From assembly GCA_964570005.1 (NCBI GenBank), contig CAZMWE010000004.1, positions 1-54,971 on the forward strand: 54,971 nt of DNA, read 5' to 3'. Of the stretch, positions 1-7,554 are shown piece after piece. Below the pieces are notes generated by a model. It did no database searches. It was not told the origin of the DNA and saw nothing but the letters and a program-made list of their open reading frames with translations. This stretch comes from JAJZCD01 sp964570005. Its GTDB lineage: Bacteria; Patescibacteriota; Saccharimonadia; Saccharimonadales; UBA4665. The first letter of the stretch is position 1; each line of letters begins with the position of its first letter. Position numbers and translations under genes: made by a program.

Positions 1-68
1 CGAGTTGTTTTGAGTCAGCTAATTCCCCGAGCGGAAGCTCGTGGGAAGTTTAATAAATAATCGTGTAT

Positions 69-632
69 TTATTTACCAGCTTCAAAGTTTGTAAATGTTG
101 CTACACCATCATCAAGAGTGCTGTCGTTTTGGATAATGAAATGAGGCAAACGATATAGCTCGCAGAGTTCATAAAACAGCTTCTCGGTTTCATCCTGGTA
201 CTTATCGAGCATGTTCAGTTTTTGCTCATGACTTAATCCAGACGGGAACAACGCTCTGTCTTTAGCTATATCTTGCGATATCCTGGCTAAAATAGTTTTT
301 GGCTCAGCCTTTATTAAAACAAGTGCGTCATAATTTTGAATCCACTCGCCATCTCGGCGAATTATTGTTCCGTTGGTTAAGTTAAGAATATGAGTGTCAA
401 GAAGGAATGGTTTACTGTCGTACTCTTTCAGTAAGTGCTGGGCGGTCTCGCCCCATTTCATAAGTACCTCATCCTGATTCATAGCTCGTAATGCAGCGTA
501 GTCACCTGGGATGCTCAAATATTTCATTAATTCTGCTGTGCCATGGACTACTTCGATGCCAGTATGTACAGAGATTGCCTTGAGCAGACTTGTTTTTCCG
601 CTCCCATTCACACCAACTACGTAGTAATGCAT
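69..632 (-). CDS. Small P-loop kinase / AAA-type NTPase, unknown substrate
   Basis: The protein opens with a Walker A motif GVNGSGKTS at about residues 7-15, directly after a short beta strand, as in adenylate-kinase-like and AAA_33 nucleotide kinases. A later segment with D/R residues (DIAKDRALFPSG) could be the lid. Length (~187 aa) fits a small nucleoside or metabolite kinase. The substrate cannot be told from sequence. I place the start at the second in-frame ATG (632) because TACAGT lies exactly 6 nt upstream, the same layout as the two neighbouring genes; an upstream ATG at 647 is possible. It is the most distal of three single-gene units behind tRNA-Lys. A GC-rich hairpin (25-45) beyond the stop may end transcription. 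Confidence 0.75.
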   Translation of the reverse strand: MHYYVVGVNGSGKTSLLKAISVHTGIEVVHGTAELMKYLSIPGDYAALRAMNQDEVLMKWGETAQHLLKEYDSKPFLLDTHILNLTNGTIIRRDGEWIQNYDALVLIKAEPKTILARISQDIAKDRALFPSGLSHEQKLNMLDKYQDETEKLFYELCELYRLPHFIIQNDSTLDDGVATFTNFEAGK

Positions 633-658
633 AGCATTACTGTACATAAGAGCGTGAC

Positions 659-719
659 AAACAAAAAGACTTCTCGATTGAGAAGTCTTTCATAGTGCTT
701 ATGCTTGGAGGGCCACAGT
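659..719 (-). repeat. tRNA-Lys 3'-end + trailer + terminator repeat, copy A
   Basis: Read on the minus strand, this copy has the last ten bases of tRNA-Lys (TGGCCCTCCA), the trailer AGCATAAGCACTATGAAA, a hairpin with 8-bp arms and a T-rich tail. It is almost identical to the sequence after the intact tRNA (copy C). No tRNA body precedes it, only the end of the 2H-phosphoesterase gene. It supplies a terminator for that gene and lies just upstream of the P-loop kinase gene. Confidence 0.9.
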
Positions 720-739
720 AAGTGCTGTTGCGTCAGAAA

Positions 740-1303
740 TCAAATCGAATGGGGCCAGACTTGGTGCGTAACGCGTTTGTCATCCTCCCTGATTAGCCTA
801 AAGACTAGCCAACTGCTAAAAGTGATAATCCGATCACGAAATAACTCCTCTGCATCATGTAGGCTTGTGCCTTCAAGAGCTACGCCGAGCCGAATGGTTA
901 CGTGCGGCGTAAAGTCTGTAAGTTCTTGGGCTTCTACGCTGTAGCCGCGCTGCTCTAGGTGGTCAACCACTTGCTTTCTGAACTCAATCAACTGAGAGGA
1001 TGCCTCTAAGAGTATAAGTCCAGTGGAACTATAAAACTGGTTACTCTTATTAGCGATGCCTAGAACATGCCCTTCAAATGGCAAGTTATCTCCAGGCGAC
1101 AGGATACTTTCAACATCCTGCACAAGTGCGTCATCTGACAAGTCCGTATTTGCTGTAATACCTCGAAGTAATGTGATATGCGGGATGTCGTCACGGTATG
1201 GTGAGTCGGGCAAGCTATTTCTGATGGCTTCAATATCAGTTGCTACGTCATCCGATGGCAGCAGGCAAATTGAGAACTCACGTGTAAGTTTTTGCTCAGA
1301 CAT
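740..1303 (-). CDS. 2H phosphoesterase, LigT / 2'-5' RNA ligase-like
   Basis: Two HxT signature motifs define the 2H phosphoesterase fold: PHITLLRG (His about residue 42) and PHVTIRLG (His about residue 134). Spacing and total length (~188 aa) fit the LigT/CPDase family, which hydrolyses or forms 2',3'-cyclic or 2'-5' phosphodiester bonds in RNA or small nucleotides. The physiological substrate is unknown. ATG 1303 is preferred over a start at 1321 because TATACT lies exactly 6 nt upstream, giving an apparently leaderless mRNA. The gene is flanked by repeat copies A and B and oriented like tRNA-Lys. RNA repair, or degradation of a cyclic-nucleotide defence signal, is possible but speculative. 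Confidence 0.85.
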   Translation of the reverse strand: MSEQKLTREFSICLLPSDDVATDIEAIRNSLPDSPYRDDIPHITLLRGITANTDLSDDALVQDVESILSPGDNLPFEGHVLGIANKSNQFYSSTGLILLEASSQLIEFRKQVVDHLEQRGYSVEAQELTDFTPHVTIRLGVALEGTSLHDAEELFRDRIITFSSWLVFRLIREDDKRVTHQVWPHSI

Positions 1304-1315
1304 AACGTCAGTATA

Positions 1316-1376
1316 AAACAAAAAGACCTCTCTTTTGAGAAGTCTTTTATACTGCCTATGCTTGGAGGGACACAGT
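1316..1376 (-). repeat. tRNA-Lys 3'-end + trailer + terminator repeat, copy B
   Basis: This is the most diverged of the three copies. On the minus strand it has CCCTCCA, a trailer AGCATAGGCAGTATAAAA, an imperfect hairpin and TTTTTG. Copies A and B share ACTGTG immediately before the tRNA-derived bases, which the true tRNA lacks. This suggests A and B share a common junction. The T-rich tail runs directly into the -10 hexamer TATACT of the 2H-phosphoesterase gene. Confidence 0.85.
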
Positions 1377-1393
1377 GGAACTTATCAGGACAA

Positions 1394-1669
1394 TTATTGA
1401 GGCTGGTTCCTTGACTGGTCAAACCATTTCGAACCTTCATTTTCCCATTCCGAACGATATTCGCTAAACGAGACAGGTTTCGCTGTGCCTGGGTTATCGT
1501 CATTACCAAACTCATAACCACATTTTGGGCATACTTCATAAGATGGCTTACCGAGAGTGTCGTCGTATGGTGGACTTAATGCATCAAGCTCTTCTTGGCT
1601 AAAGTTATTAATATTTTCGTAAGCTGGTACTTCTAATTTATCGTATTTACAAATGGGACATATATTCAT
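1394..1669 (-). CDS. Small zinc-ribbon (CPCC-like) protein
   Basis: The 91-aa protein has two CxxC knuckles, CPIC (C4, C7) and CPKC (C47, C50), which should bind one zinc ion. It ends with a segment (FSEYRSEWENEGSKWF) reminiscent of the cysteine-rich CPCC family of small accessory proteins, often annotated as hypothetical and sometimes found near polymorphic toxins. No catalytic motif is visible. The start is supported by TATAAT exactly 6 nt upstream of ATG, within the extended -10 context TGATATAAT, so the transcript is probably leaderless. It is the cassette nearest tRNA-Lys and begins right after that tRNA's terminator. Confidence 0.75.
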   Translation of the reverse strand: MNICPICKYDKLEVPAYENINNFSQEELDALSPPYDDTLGKPSYEVCPKCGYEFGNDDNPGTAKPVSFSEYRSEWENEGSKWFDQSRNQPQ

Positions 1670-1683
1670 GGCAGTATTATATC

Positions 1684-1730
1684 AAACAAAAAGACTCCTC
1701 GATTGAGGAGTCTTTCATAGTGCTTATGCT
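1684..1730 (-). terminator. tRNA-Lys trailer and rho-independent terminator (copy C)
   Basis: Downstream of the tRNA CCA end (minus strand) comes the trailer AGCATAAGCACTATGAAA, then an 8-bp hairpin (arms 1693-1700 and 1705-1712) and TTTTTGTTT. This is the parental copy of the A and B repeats. The same trailer core follows tmRNA at 52394. Confidence 0.9.
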
Positions 1731-1807
1731 TGGAGGGCCAGGTGGGACTTGAACCCACGACATTCTGCTTAAGAGGCAGACGCTCTAACCAGCTGAGCTA
1801 CTGGCCC
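1731..1807 (-). tRNA. tRNA-Lys(CUU)
   Basis: The 77-nt minus-strand sequence folds as a complete cloverleaf: acceptor GGGCCAG/CTGGCCC, D-arm GCTCAGCTGGTTAGAGC, anticodon stem TCTGC/GCAGA with loop CTCTTAA (anticodon CUU), T-arm GTGGGTTCAAGTCCCAC, and an encoded CCA end. It reads AAG lysine codons. Its 3' end is repeated downstream at 1316-1376 and 659-719. Confidence 0.97.
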
Positions 1808-1872
1808 GATATCAGTTCCGCAAAGCGGACTAACGGGGCTATTCTACCAAAATACCTCTGTTTTTGCAATGT

Positions 1873-3012
1873 CTACAATGCAGCAGAAGCTGGATGGCTA
1901 CTGTCGGCGTTGCCGGCCTTTTTGCCGAAACGACGTTTCCGTTTTACGAAGACCTGGTTGAGCATGTCGGCGCTAAATCCGGGCGGAACCTGGTGCGTAG
2001 TAGCGTAGTAGTACAGCGCAATGTTCACGACGCTATTAGCGAACGAACCGATGATGGCAATAGTAACCTGGAGGAATACGTATACGAACGCGAGTGTAAT
2101 TACTAGCGGGACACTGCCGCTTAGCATTGCAATGATGAACAGGGGCCAGAACACCAAACAGAGCAAGAGTGTGATTAGCCCGAGCGGCGCGTTTACAGTG
2201 ACCTTGGCGGTTACGCCCTCACCCCACGTCTGCTTAAAGAACCTTACAGACTGTTTAATTGCCTGCGGTGCCGACACATCCATATCCATAATCATGGGTA
2301 GCACGAACATGGTCCCGAGTGACCAGACGGTTCCGAGCAGCCATACCAGGATCCAGCCGACAAAGCGGACACGCTCGACTACGTAGCGCAGTATCATGCC
2401 GACTATCGCATCGATTACAGAAAAGACGAAAATAGGACCGGCTTTGCCACGCGTCGCGGCAATGTAGGCCTGATAGGGTTTGCGCTGGCCCCTAAATATG
2501 TCTTGTATGTTGCCGGCCAGTGCGGCGGCGTAGAAGTTGATGAGAAAATAAATTGCGACGTAGCTTAAGAACACGAACGGATACCATGCCGGGCCTGTAC
2601 CGTACACGTTCAGGAGTATGCTTGGGGCGAAATAGATAACGAGGAACAGTACGATTTCGACTGCCATGATGACCACCCACGTCATGAGCATATAGCGGAA
2701 CAGATAGCGGTTGCCGTTTAGCAATCGTACGCTTTGCTGCAGCAGTGCCCGACCGGTACGGATACGACCGCGTTTGCTGCCAGTCGCCTGGGGAAGCACT
2801 TGCTTAGGCTGATCCGGAGCGGCTGAAGCCGGTGCCGGTTGTGGTTGTACGGCTGTCGGTAGTATTTGTGCGTGCAGCGTAGAAAATGCTTGGCGGATCT
2901 GATCCTCCGGCCATCCGGCGGCGACCAGCTGAGTGTATATGGCGTCAGGGTCCCCGACGGTTGCTAGCTGGTCGGTAATATAGTTTACGAGAGCCCGTTG
3001 GTGTTCATTCAT
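1873..3012 (-). CDS. Multi-pass membrane protein, DUF6159-like
   Basis: About residues 1-55 form a soluble helical region (NEHQRALVNYITDQL...), followed by a Pro/Ala-rich linker, then five to six hydrophobic segments. The central MFVLPMIMDMDVSAPQAIKQS and following FFKQTWGEGV match the pattern of DUF6159-type integral membrane proteins, whose function is unknown. Of three candidate ATGs I choose 3012 because TATCAT lies 7 nt upstream, giving a leaderless transcript divergent from folD. The 57-bp space between the two -10 boxes and the paired starts suggests a compact divergent promoter. The basic C-terminus (KRKRRFGKK) should face the cytoplasm. The family call is tentative; the membrane call is firm. 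Confidence 0.75.
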   Translation of the reverse strand: MNEHQRALVNYITDQLATVGDPDAIYTQLVAAGWPEDQIRQAFSTLHAQILPTAVQPQPAPASAAPDQPKQVLPQATGSKRGRIRTGRALLQQSVRLLNGNRYLFRYMLMTWVVIMAVEIVLFLVIYFAPSILLNVYGTGPAWYPFVFLSYVAIYFLINFYAAALAGNIQDIFRGQRKPYQAYIAATRGKAGPIFVFSVIDAIVGMILRYVVERVRFVGWILVWLLGTVWSLGTMFVLPMIMDMDVSAPQAIKQSVRFFKQTWGEGVTAKVTVNAPLGLITLLLCLVFWPLFIIAMLSGSVPLVITLAFVYVFLQVTIAIIGSFANSVVNIALYYYATTHQVPPGFSADMLNQVFVKRKRRFGKKAGNADSSHPASAAL

Positions 3013-3081
3013 CTGTAGCATGATATATGTTTGTCGCGCTTTGCACAACAATTTTCGGCCTTATCTGTTACAATAGGGGCG

Positions 3082-3897
3082 ATGAAGATTCTGAACGGCA
3101 GCGAACTGGCTGGTTTTATCAAGGAAAGACAGGCGCACGAGGTGCGCTCGTTGCGTCAGAGTGCGAGCGACCAGCCAAAGCTGGCTATTATCATTACAGT
3201 AGATCATCCGGCAATCGCGACGTACGTACGCATGAAGCAGCGTTACGGTGCGGATATTTTGGTCGACGTGGATGTGCACCGAATAGAGCAGAGCGAAGCG
3301 AAATCGCTCATCGCCAAGTTAAATGCAGACCCCGGGGTACACGGTATAATCGTGCAGCTGCCGCTGGCTGACCCGGCCGAGACGGATGAAATCTGCAGCG
3401 CGGTGGTGTCCGTCAAAGATGTTGATGCACTCGGTAAGGATGCGGTGCTGGAACCGGCAACCCCACTGGCTATACGGTGGCTGCTGGCCGGCTATAATGT
3501 AGCACTTGAAGGTAGACACATTGTGCTCGTAGGGCGCGGCAAACTGGTGGGAGCGCCGCTAGAGCGTATCCTTAAGGCAACCGGCTATGACGTTGAGGTG
3601 GTTGACCGCGCGACCAAAGATATCCGTGCGGTGGTCGAGTCAGCTGATGTACTCATAACTGCCACCGGTCAGCCCGGCCTGATTACCAGCGACATGATCA
3701 AGGAAAACACGGTGGTAGTCGACGCCGGCGTGGCTGGCGAGCACGGCAAGACTGTAGGTGACTTAGCCGACGACGTCTACGAGCGCGATGATTTGACCAT
3801 TACGCCGCGTAAAGGCGGCGTCGGGCCGCTGACTATCTGTGCCCTGTTTGATAACGTGATCCGTGCCGCACGGACCGGTGTTACGACAAAGCTCTAA
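3082..3897 (+). CDS. folD: FolD: methylene-THF dehydrogenase / methenyl-THF cyclohydrolase
   Basis: FolD interconverts methylene-, methenyl- and formyl-tetrahydrofolate in the cytoplasm, feeding purine and formyl-Met synthesis. Visible family motifs are TYVRMK (catalytic Tyr-x3-Lys), IVQLPL, VKDVDA (usually KDVDG), the nucleotide-binding VGRGKLVGAPL, and PRKGGVGPLT (usually PxPGGVGPMT). The usual PCTP segment reads PATP here, so the enzyme is somewhat diverged but keeps its catalytic Tyr, Lys, Gln and Asp. Length (271 aa) is slightly short for the family. ATG 3082 follows extended -10 TGTTACAAT with a 7-nt gap, again leaderless. The 3' end overlaps the convergent murD gene by 17 bp. Confidence 0.93.
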   Translation: MKILNGSELAGFIKERQAHEVRSLRQSASDQPKLAIIITVDHPAIATYVRMKQRYGADILVDVDVHRIEQSEAKSLIAKLNADPGVHGIIVQLPLADPAETDEICSAVVSVKDVDALGKDAVLEPATPLAIRWLLAGYNVALEGRHIVLVGRGKLVGAPLERILKATGYDVEVVDRATKDIRAVVESADVLITATGQPGLITSDMIKENTVVVDAGVAGEHGKTVGDLADDVYERDDLTITPRKGGVGPLTICALFDNVIRAARTGVTTKL

Positions 3898-5146
3898 CAG
3901 CCGTCTGGAATTGGTCACCCTTTTCTTCAAAATCTTTCCACAGTAAGTAACTTGGCGCCGCAGTGCTCAAAAGCACCACTGAATTTTCCGGCGCGTGCCC
4001 AGCTGCGTATGCCACCGCATCTGCCATGGACTGGGTTTCGAAAAGGTGTGGTGTGTATCCGGCGGGCAGAGCGGCGCGCATTTTGCCTCCTGTTTCAGGA
4101 AAGAGTACCAGATGGGGAATGTTATAACCGGCTACTGCCTTCATCAGCTCTGTAAAGTCGTAATCGCGGTCCTGGCCACCCAGCAGCAAGCAGCCAACCG
4201 GCCCAATGTTTTGGGTCACGGCGCTTAAGCTGGCGAGCGTGGATTCCGGAGTCATCCCTATGGCGTCGTCCACATAGGTACGGCCCTGCACGGTCGCAAC
4301 CGTTTGCATGCGGTGCCGGAGTGGCTCGAATTGACGGATAGCTTCCAGGCTCACTTCATCCGGGACGTCAAACTGGCGGGCGATTTCGCGGGCAACCAGC
4401 ACATTTAATATGTTGTGCTCGCCAAATAGTTTTGCTCCGCTTAAATCTAGCTTTTCGGATGGGTTGATGGCGATGGTGTGACATGCGGCTTCTGCCGCCC
4501 ATGCCTGTAGCGCCTCAAAGTCCGGGTTGTATATAAAGACGTCGCCAGGTCCGGCAAAGCGCATTATGTTGTGCTTAGCTTCCCAATAATTTTCGAGTGA
4601 ACCATGCCAGTCGGTGTGGTCGTTGTATAAGTTAATGCAGGCCGAAATGTGCGGGCTAAGTGTCAGATCCGACAGCTGGTAGCTGGATAGTTCCAGCACG
4701 AAAATAGTATCGGGTGTGGCGCTGGCCAGCGCTTCCCATGGCGATACTCCAATATTGCCGGCCAGTACCGCTTTTTTACTAGCGTGCTGCAAAATGGTGG
4801 CTGTCAGTGACGTAGTGGTGCTTTTGCCCTTGGTGCCGGTGATACCGACCGTGGTCAGTTGGTTGTCCCGCGCCAGCCGGAAGAACAACTGCCAGATTGA
4901 GGTATATGGCACAGGTACGAGCTCAGCCTGCACAGCCTCGTTCTTTAAGAATACCGTCGTGGCCGGGTCGTAATCTCGCAGGAAACCGTACGCTTCGGTG
5001 ACACTACGCTGACGGTCGACGCCTCTGAAGCTTTTGATGTGCCCGTGCCTGACGAGTAGCTCCTCTACCCCGGCCATCGAACGGCCTTGTCCTATACCCA
5101 CAAATACAACGTCTTTACCGGCAAATTCAGGTAGGTCAAACTTCAT
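3881..5146 (-). CDS. murD: MurD-type UDP-MurNAc-L-Ala:glutamate ligase
   Basis: This Mur ligase adds glutamate to UDP-MurNAc-L-Ala in cytoplasmic peptidoglycan synthesis. The ATP loop GITGTKGKSTTT is at residues 101-112. The central-domain motifs ELSSYQLSDL and NLYNDHTDWHGS, and YWEAKHN with the lysine expected to be carbamylated, are present. The C-terminal ligase domain starts near PLRHRMQ. At 421 aa it is a little short, mostly at the N-terminal Rossmann domain. Its ATG overlaps the TGA of the upstream murL by 4 bp (ATGA), so the two are translationally coupled. That partner suggests the MurD2 variant, which attaches L-Glu before epimerisation, rather than the classical D-Glu enzyme; this is inference from context. 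Confidence 0.9.
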   Translation of the reverse strand: MKFDLPEFAGKDVVFVGIGQGRSMAGVEELLVRHGHIKSFRGVDRQRSVTEAYGFLRDYDPATTVFLKNEAVQAELVPVPYTSIWQLFFRLARDNQLTTVGITGTKGKSTTTSLTATILQHASKKAVLAGNIGVSPWEALASATPDTIFVLELSSYQLSDLTLSPHISACINLYNDHTDWHGSLENYWEAKHNIMRFAGPGDVFIYNPDFEALQAWAAEAACHTIAINPSEKLDLSGAKLFGEHNILNVLVAREIARQFDVPDEVSLEAIRQFEPLRHRMQTVATVQGRTYVDDAIGMTPESTLASLSAVTQNIGPVGCLLLGGQDRDYDFTELMKAVAGYNIPHLVLFPETGGKMRAALPAGYTPHLFETQSMADAVAYAAGHAPENSVVLLSTAAPSYLLWKDFEEKGDQFQTAVRALS

Positions 5147-6507
5147 GCCGAGAGGCCCTGCTGCAGGAGGTTTGCAATGGTGTCGCGCAGTTTGGCGGGC
5201 AGAGCTTCATCTGCTTGCAACTGTAGTAACTTCTGCAATAGTTCATCCCAATCGGCTTCGTGGATAATACCGCGTTCGCGTGCCAGCTGCATGAGCGCCT
5301 TATCGCCGTAGCGTCCGTCGCGGGCCAGCAGGTTCATGGACAATATCAATTCTTCCGGTGTACCTACGCAATCAAGCGGCGGATGGCCTTCCGTGCCGGT
5401 CATTTCCAGAAACAGTTGGGCAAGCGACACCTCATTCAGGAAATCAATGCCGAATATGCGCCGTACGTTGCCATCGCTTAACCAAGGTGCCAGCAGTACG
5501 TAACTGCTCAACGACTTTGGACTCTCCAAACTCCAACGCCCGCTCGGCCGGCGTGCCGGGTCAATGCGGAATACGGTGTTGTCGCTGGTGAACACTTCAA
5601 AATACTGCGGGTAGTTTGCAAACAATTTGGCTACGCCGATCGACGTGAGCCGGCGGATGGCACTGAAGTAGGTGACGCGTGGGTCGATCAGACGTTGGAT
5701 ATATTGCTGGATAGCTTGCTCGGCCTCGAAGGACTTGCTCCACTGATGGTTTATCGTTTGCCCCTCGTGCTCCAGCTGTGGAATGCTGGCGCTGGCCTCG
5801 TTGGCGACCATTACGTAAGCGGTGTCGGTCGCAATAGCGAGCGCTGTACCCACAAGCGCAAAAATAAGCGAGATTGGTACGTGACCGTGATACGCATCAG
5901 GCGCTTTATCTACTTCTGAAAGATGGATATCCAATCGCCGCTCAACAGCCTGCAAAGGTATGTCCATTACCTTCGCAACTTCGCCGGCCTGTCCCAAAGC
6001 TTCACCGGTAGCCATGACAAACCCGCGTATAGCAGTGCCGGTGGCTTTCAAGAGTTCGCCGGCTACTATCGAGTCTTTACCACCGCCGAGGCCTAAGAAT
6101 GCTCCCGTTGCTTCGTTGTCGGCCGTCGTGCCCTCAAACTGCTGCCCATCGTGCGCTGTAAACCGTGCCAGCTTATCTGCGGTCAGGTTATTATCGTATA
6201 AAAATTGCCCTAAGCCATGCCGCCATACGGTATTCCAAAAGCCCGCCTCAGTGTCGTCCATGGCGTATGGGTGGGTGACAACTGGTGGCACAAAAATCTT
6301 GTAATAACTGATCCCGAGTGCCAGATGAAGCGACCGCAAGGACCGGATTTGCTCAGGCGTATCTTTAAGCGGTACCGGAAAGGTCAGCGACTCACTGAAG
6401 CTGTGCTCTGCGCCGGTATGGCGCAGACAGTATTCAAAGACGACTGTGCGTCGATCGCCGCTCACATTGAAGGCTGTATATATAAACTCGTCCGGCTGCA
6501 TGGCCAC
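5143..6507 (-). CDS. murL: MurL-like UDP-MurNAc-L-Ala-L-Glu epimerase
   Basis: The 454-aa protein matches what I recall of MurL, the epimerase converting the terminal L-Glu of UDP-MurNAc-L-Ala-L-Glu to D-Glu, described in Xanthomonas together with MurD2. Diagnostic segments are LGLGGGKDS (residues 138-146, a PP-loop-like nucleotide motif) and VANEASASIPQLEHEG...NHQWSKSFEAEQ (about residues 237-266). It is translationally coupled to murD (4-bp overlap) and starts 8 bp after the response-regulator stop, so the three genes probably form an operon. This route would replace glutamate racemase MurI for making muropeptide D-Glu. The assignment rests on motif memory and context, not a search. Confidence 0.82.
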   Translation of the reverse strand: MAMQPDEFIYTAFNVSGDRRTVVFEYCLRHTGAEHSFSESLTFPVPLKDTPEQIRSLRSLHLALGISYYKIFVPPVVTHPYAMDDTEAGFWNTVWRHGLGQFLYDNNLTADKLARFTAHDGQQFEGTTADNEATGAFLGLGGGKDSIVAGELLKATGTAIRGFVMATGEALGQAGEVAKVMDIPLQAVERRLDIHLSEVDKAPDAYHGHVPISLIFALVGTALAIATDTAYVMVANEASASIPQLEHEGQTINHQWSKSFEAEQAIQQYIQRLIDPRVTYFSAIRRLTSIGVAKLFANYPQYFEVFTSDNTVFRIDPARRPSGRWSLESPKSLSSYVLLAPWLSDGNVRRIFGIDFLNEVSLAQLFLEMTGTEGHPPLDCVGTPEELILSMNLLARDGRYGDKALMQLARERGIIHEADWDELLQKLLQLQADEALPAKLRDTIANLLQQGLSA

Positions 6508-6515
6508 GCGCTCCG

Positions 6516-6884
6516 TTATGCCGCCAGCTCGGATTTGACCATTTCAGCCACCTGACGCGGCGTCATTTCTGCTTTAACGATAAATTTGCGTACGCCCGCG
6601 CGCTTCAAGCTTTCGGGCGCCTCTTCCTGCCCGACGTTGGTCAGGACGATGACCTTTATGTTTTTACCCCAGTCAGTCGCCCGTAATCTTTCGAGCATTT
6701 CGTCGCCGTTCATCTCGGGCATCATGATGTCCAGCAGGATAATGTCCGGCCGCATTTTTTCGACCAGTTCAAGCCCGAGTTTGCCATTGCCGGCCGTTTC
6801 GACCGTGTAGCCCTCGGCCTCGAATTTCAGCCTATACATCTGGCTGATGGCCTGGTCGTCTTCTACGATTACGATTTTAGCCAT
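6516..6884 (-). CDS. Single-domain response regulator (CheY-like)
   Basis: This is a stand-alone receiver domain of 122 aa with the acidic pair E8-D9-D10, phospho-acceptor D52 (LLDIMMPEMNGDE), switch Thr in VIVLTNVG and the conserved Lys in FIVKAE. There is no output domain, so it must act through protein contacts. ATG 6884 is chosen because TATCAT lies exactly 6 nt upstream. It precedes murL-murD by 8 bp in the same orientation, so transcription from this promoter could run into cell-wall genes. It closely resembles the receiver at 10551-10946 (both carry PEMNGDE and ILTNV/VLTNV), suggesting recent paralogy. No kinase gene is adjacent. Confidence 0.93.
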   Translation of the reverse strand: MAKIVIVEDDQAISQMYRLKFEAEGYTVETAGNGKLGLELVEKMRPDIILLDIMMPEMNGDEMLERLRATDWGKNIKVIVLTNVGQEEAPESLKRAGVRKFIVKAEMTPRQVAEMVKSELAA

Positions 6885-6933
6885 AGTCACATGATACGAG
6901 CTCACGGTGACAAATACAATGACGTGTGATTTG

Positions 6934-7260
6934 CTACATCTGCCAGACGTCGGCGGTTACGGCGCGACCGCCATAGTTGGCGACGGTCAATATAAGCTCA
7001 TGCCGCTGGTCGGTACCGGCCGAAAGTATCTGTGTTACCACGCACTCCTCAGGATCGGGTGCGGGCTTGAGCTGCACGGAAAAGCCCTTCTCAAGCCGGT
7101 CAGTTCCGTATACGCCGAGTGACAGTTGAGCCTGTTGTTGCGGTGCGACGCGCAGTCGCCCCGTAAACTTAGTGAAAACAGTGCTCTTGGTAGGTCGCAC
7201 GACGATTGGTCGTACTTTCGAACGGGAAATTGTACGTGCCATTGGTAATGTAGTAGACAT
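6934..7260 (-). CDS. Hypothetical 108-aa protein, beta-rich
   Basis: I do not recognise this family. The N-terminus is basic (ARTISRSKVRPIVVR), and the rest alternates hydrophobic and polar residues in a way that suggests a small beta sandwich (LRVAPQQQAQLSLGVYG, HELILTVANYGGRAVTADVW). There is no signal peptide or membrane segment. A strong Shine-Dalgarno (GGAGG, minus strand, about 7 nt before ATG) supports the start and makes this one of the few genes here with a clear SD. It is oriented like the response regulator 50 bp downstream and divergent from the HTH-methyltransferase gene. Confidence 0.6.
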   Translation of the reverse strand: MSTTLPMARTISRSKVRPIVVRPTKSTVFTKFTGRLRVAPQQQAQLSLGVYGTDRLEKGFSVQLKPAPDPEECVVTQILSAGTDQRHELILTVANYGGRAVTADVWQM

Positions 7261-7372
7261 AAGCTCCCTCCTATACTTTGCTAATTATTTACATTCACCC
7301 AGGGGCTTGTTATGGGCCGAATAACGGGGTCTAATCAGGAGTGATACGGCTGAGATAAGATGTCTGTGGCTA

Positions 7373-7518
7373 ATGCTACATAACAGCATATAAAGCCTCG
7401 CTGCGTGTTATACAGGTTATTGCACAAAAACCCACAAAGGTGTACCATTCGTACCCATGTCGAAGCATGTAGTAGGGAGCGCTCCCCACTACTATGCTAC
7501 ACAAAAAGTTTGTAGCAT
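7373..7518. promoter_or_regulatory. Palindrome and repeated ATGCTACA boxes between divergent genes
   Basis: The region 7261-7551 has no gene. It contains a near-perfect hairpin at 7464-7498: a 12-bp core (7469-7480 with 7481-7492, one mismatch) extended by AGCAT/ATGCT arms. The octamer ATGCTACA occurs at 7373-7380 and 7494-7501, and inverted at 7511-7518. The 7494 copy can pair either with the palindrome arm or with the 7511 copy. Position between a divergent gene pair, one of which encodes an HTH protein, suggests operators for autoregulation. Confidence 0.55.
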
Positions 7519-7554
7519 TCAATAATCTTTTAGGAGTTTATTATAATTACAGTG

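Noticed and set aside
5143..5146. UGA as glycine (code 25, as in SR1/Gracilibacteria)
   Set aside because: TGA ends murL within an ATGA coupling overlap and several other genes at natural family lengths, so the standard code is used.
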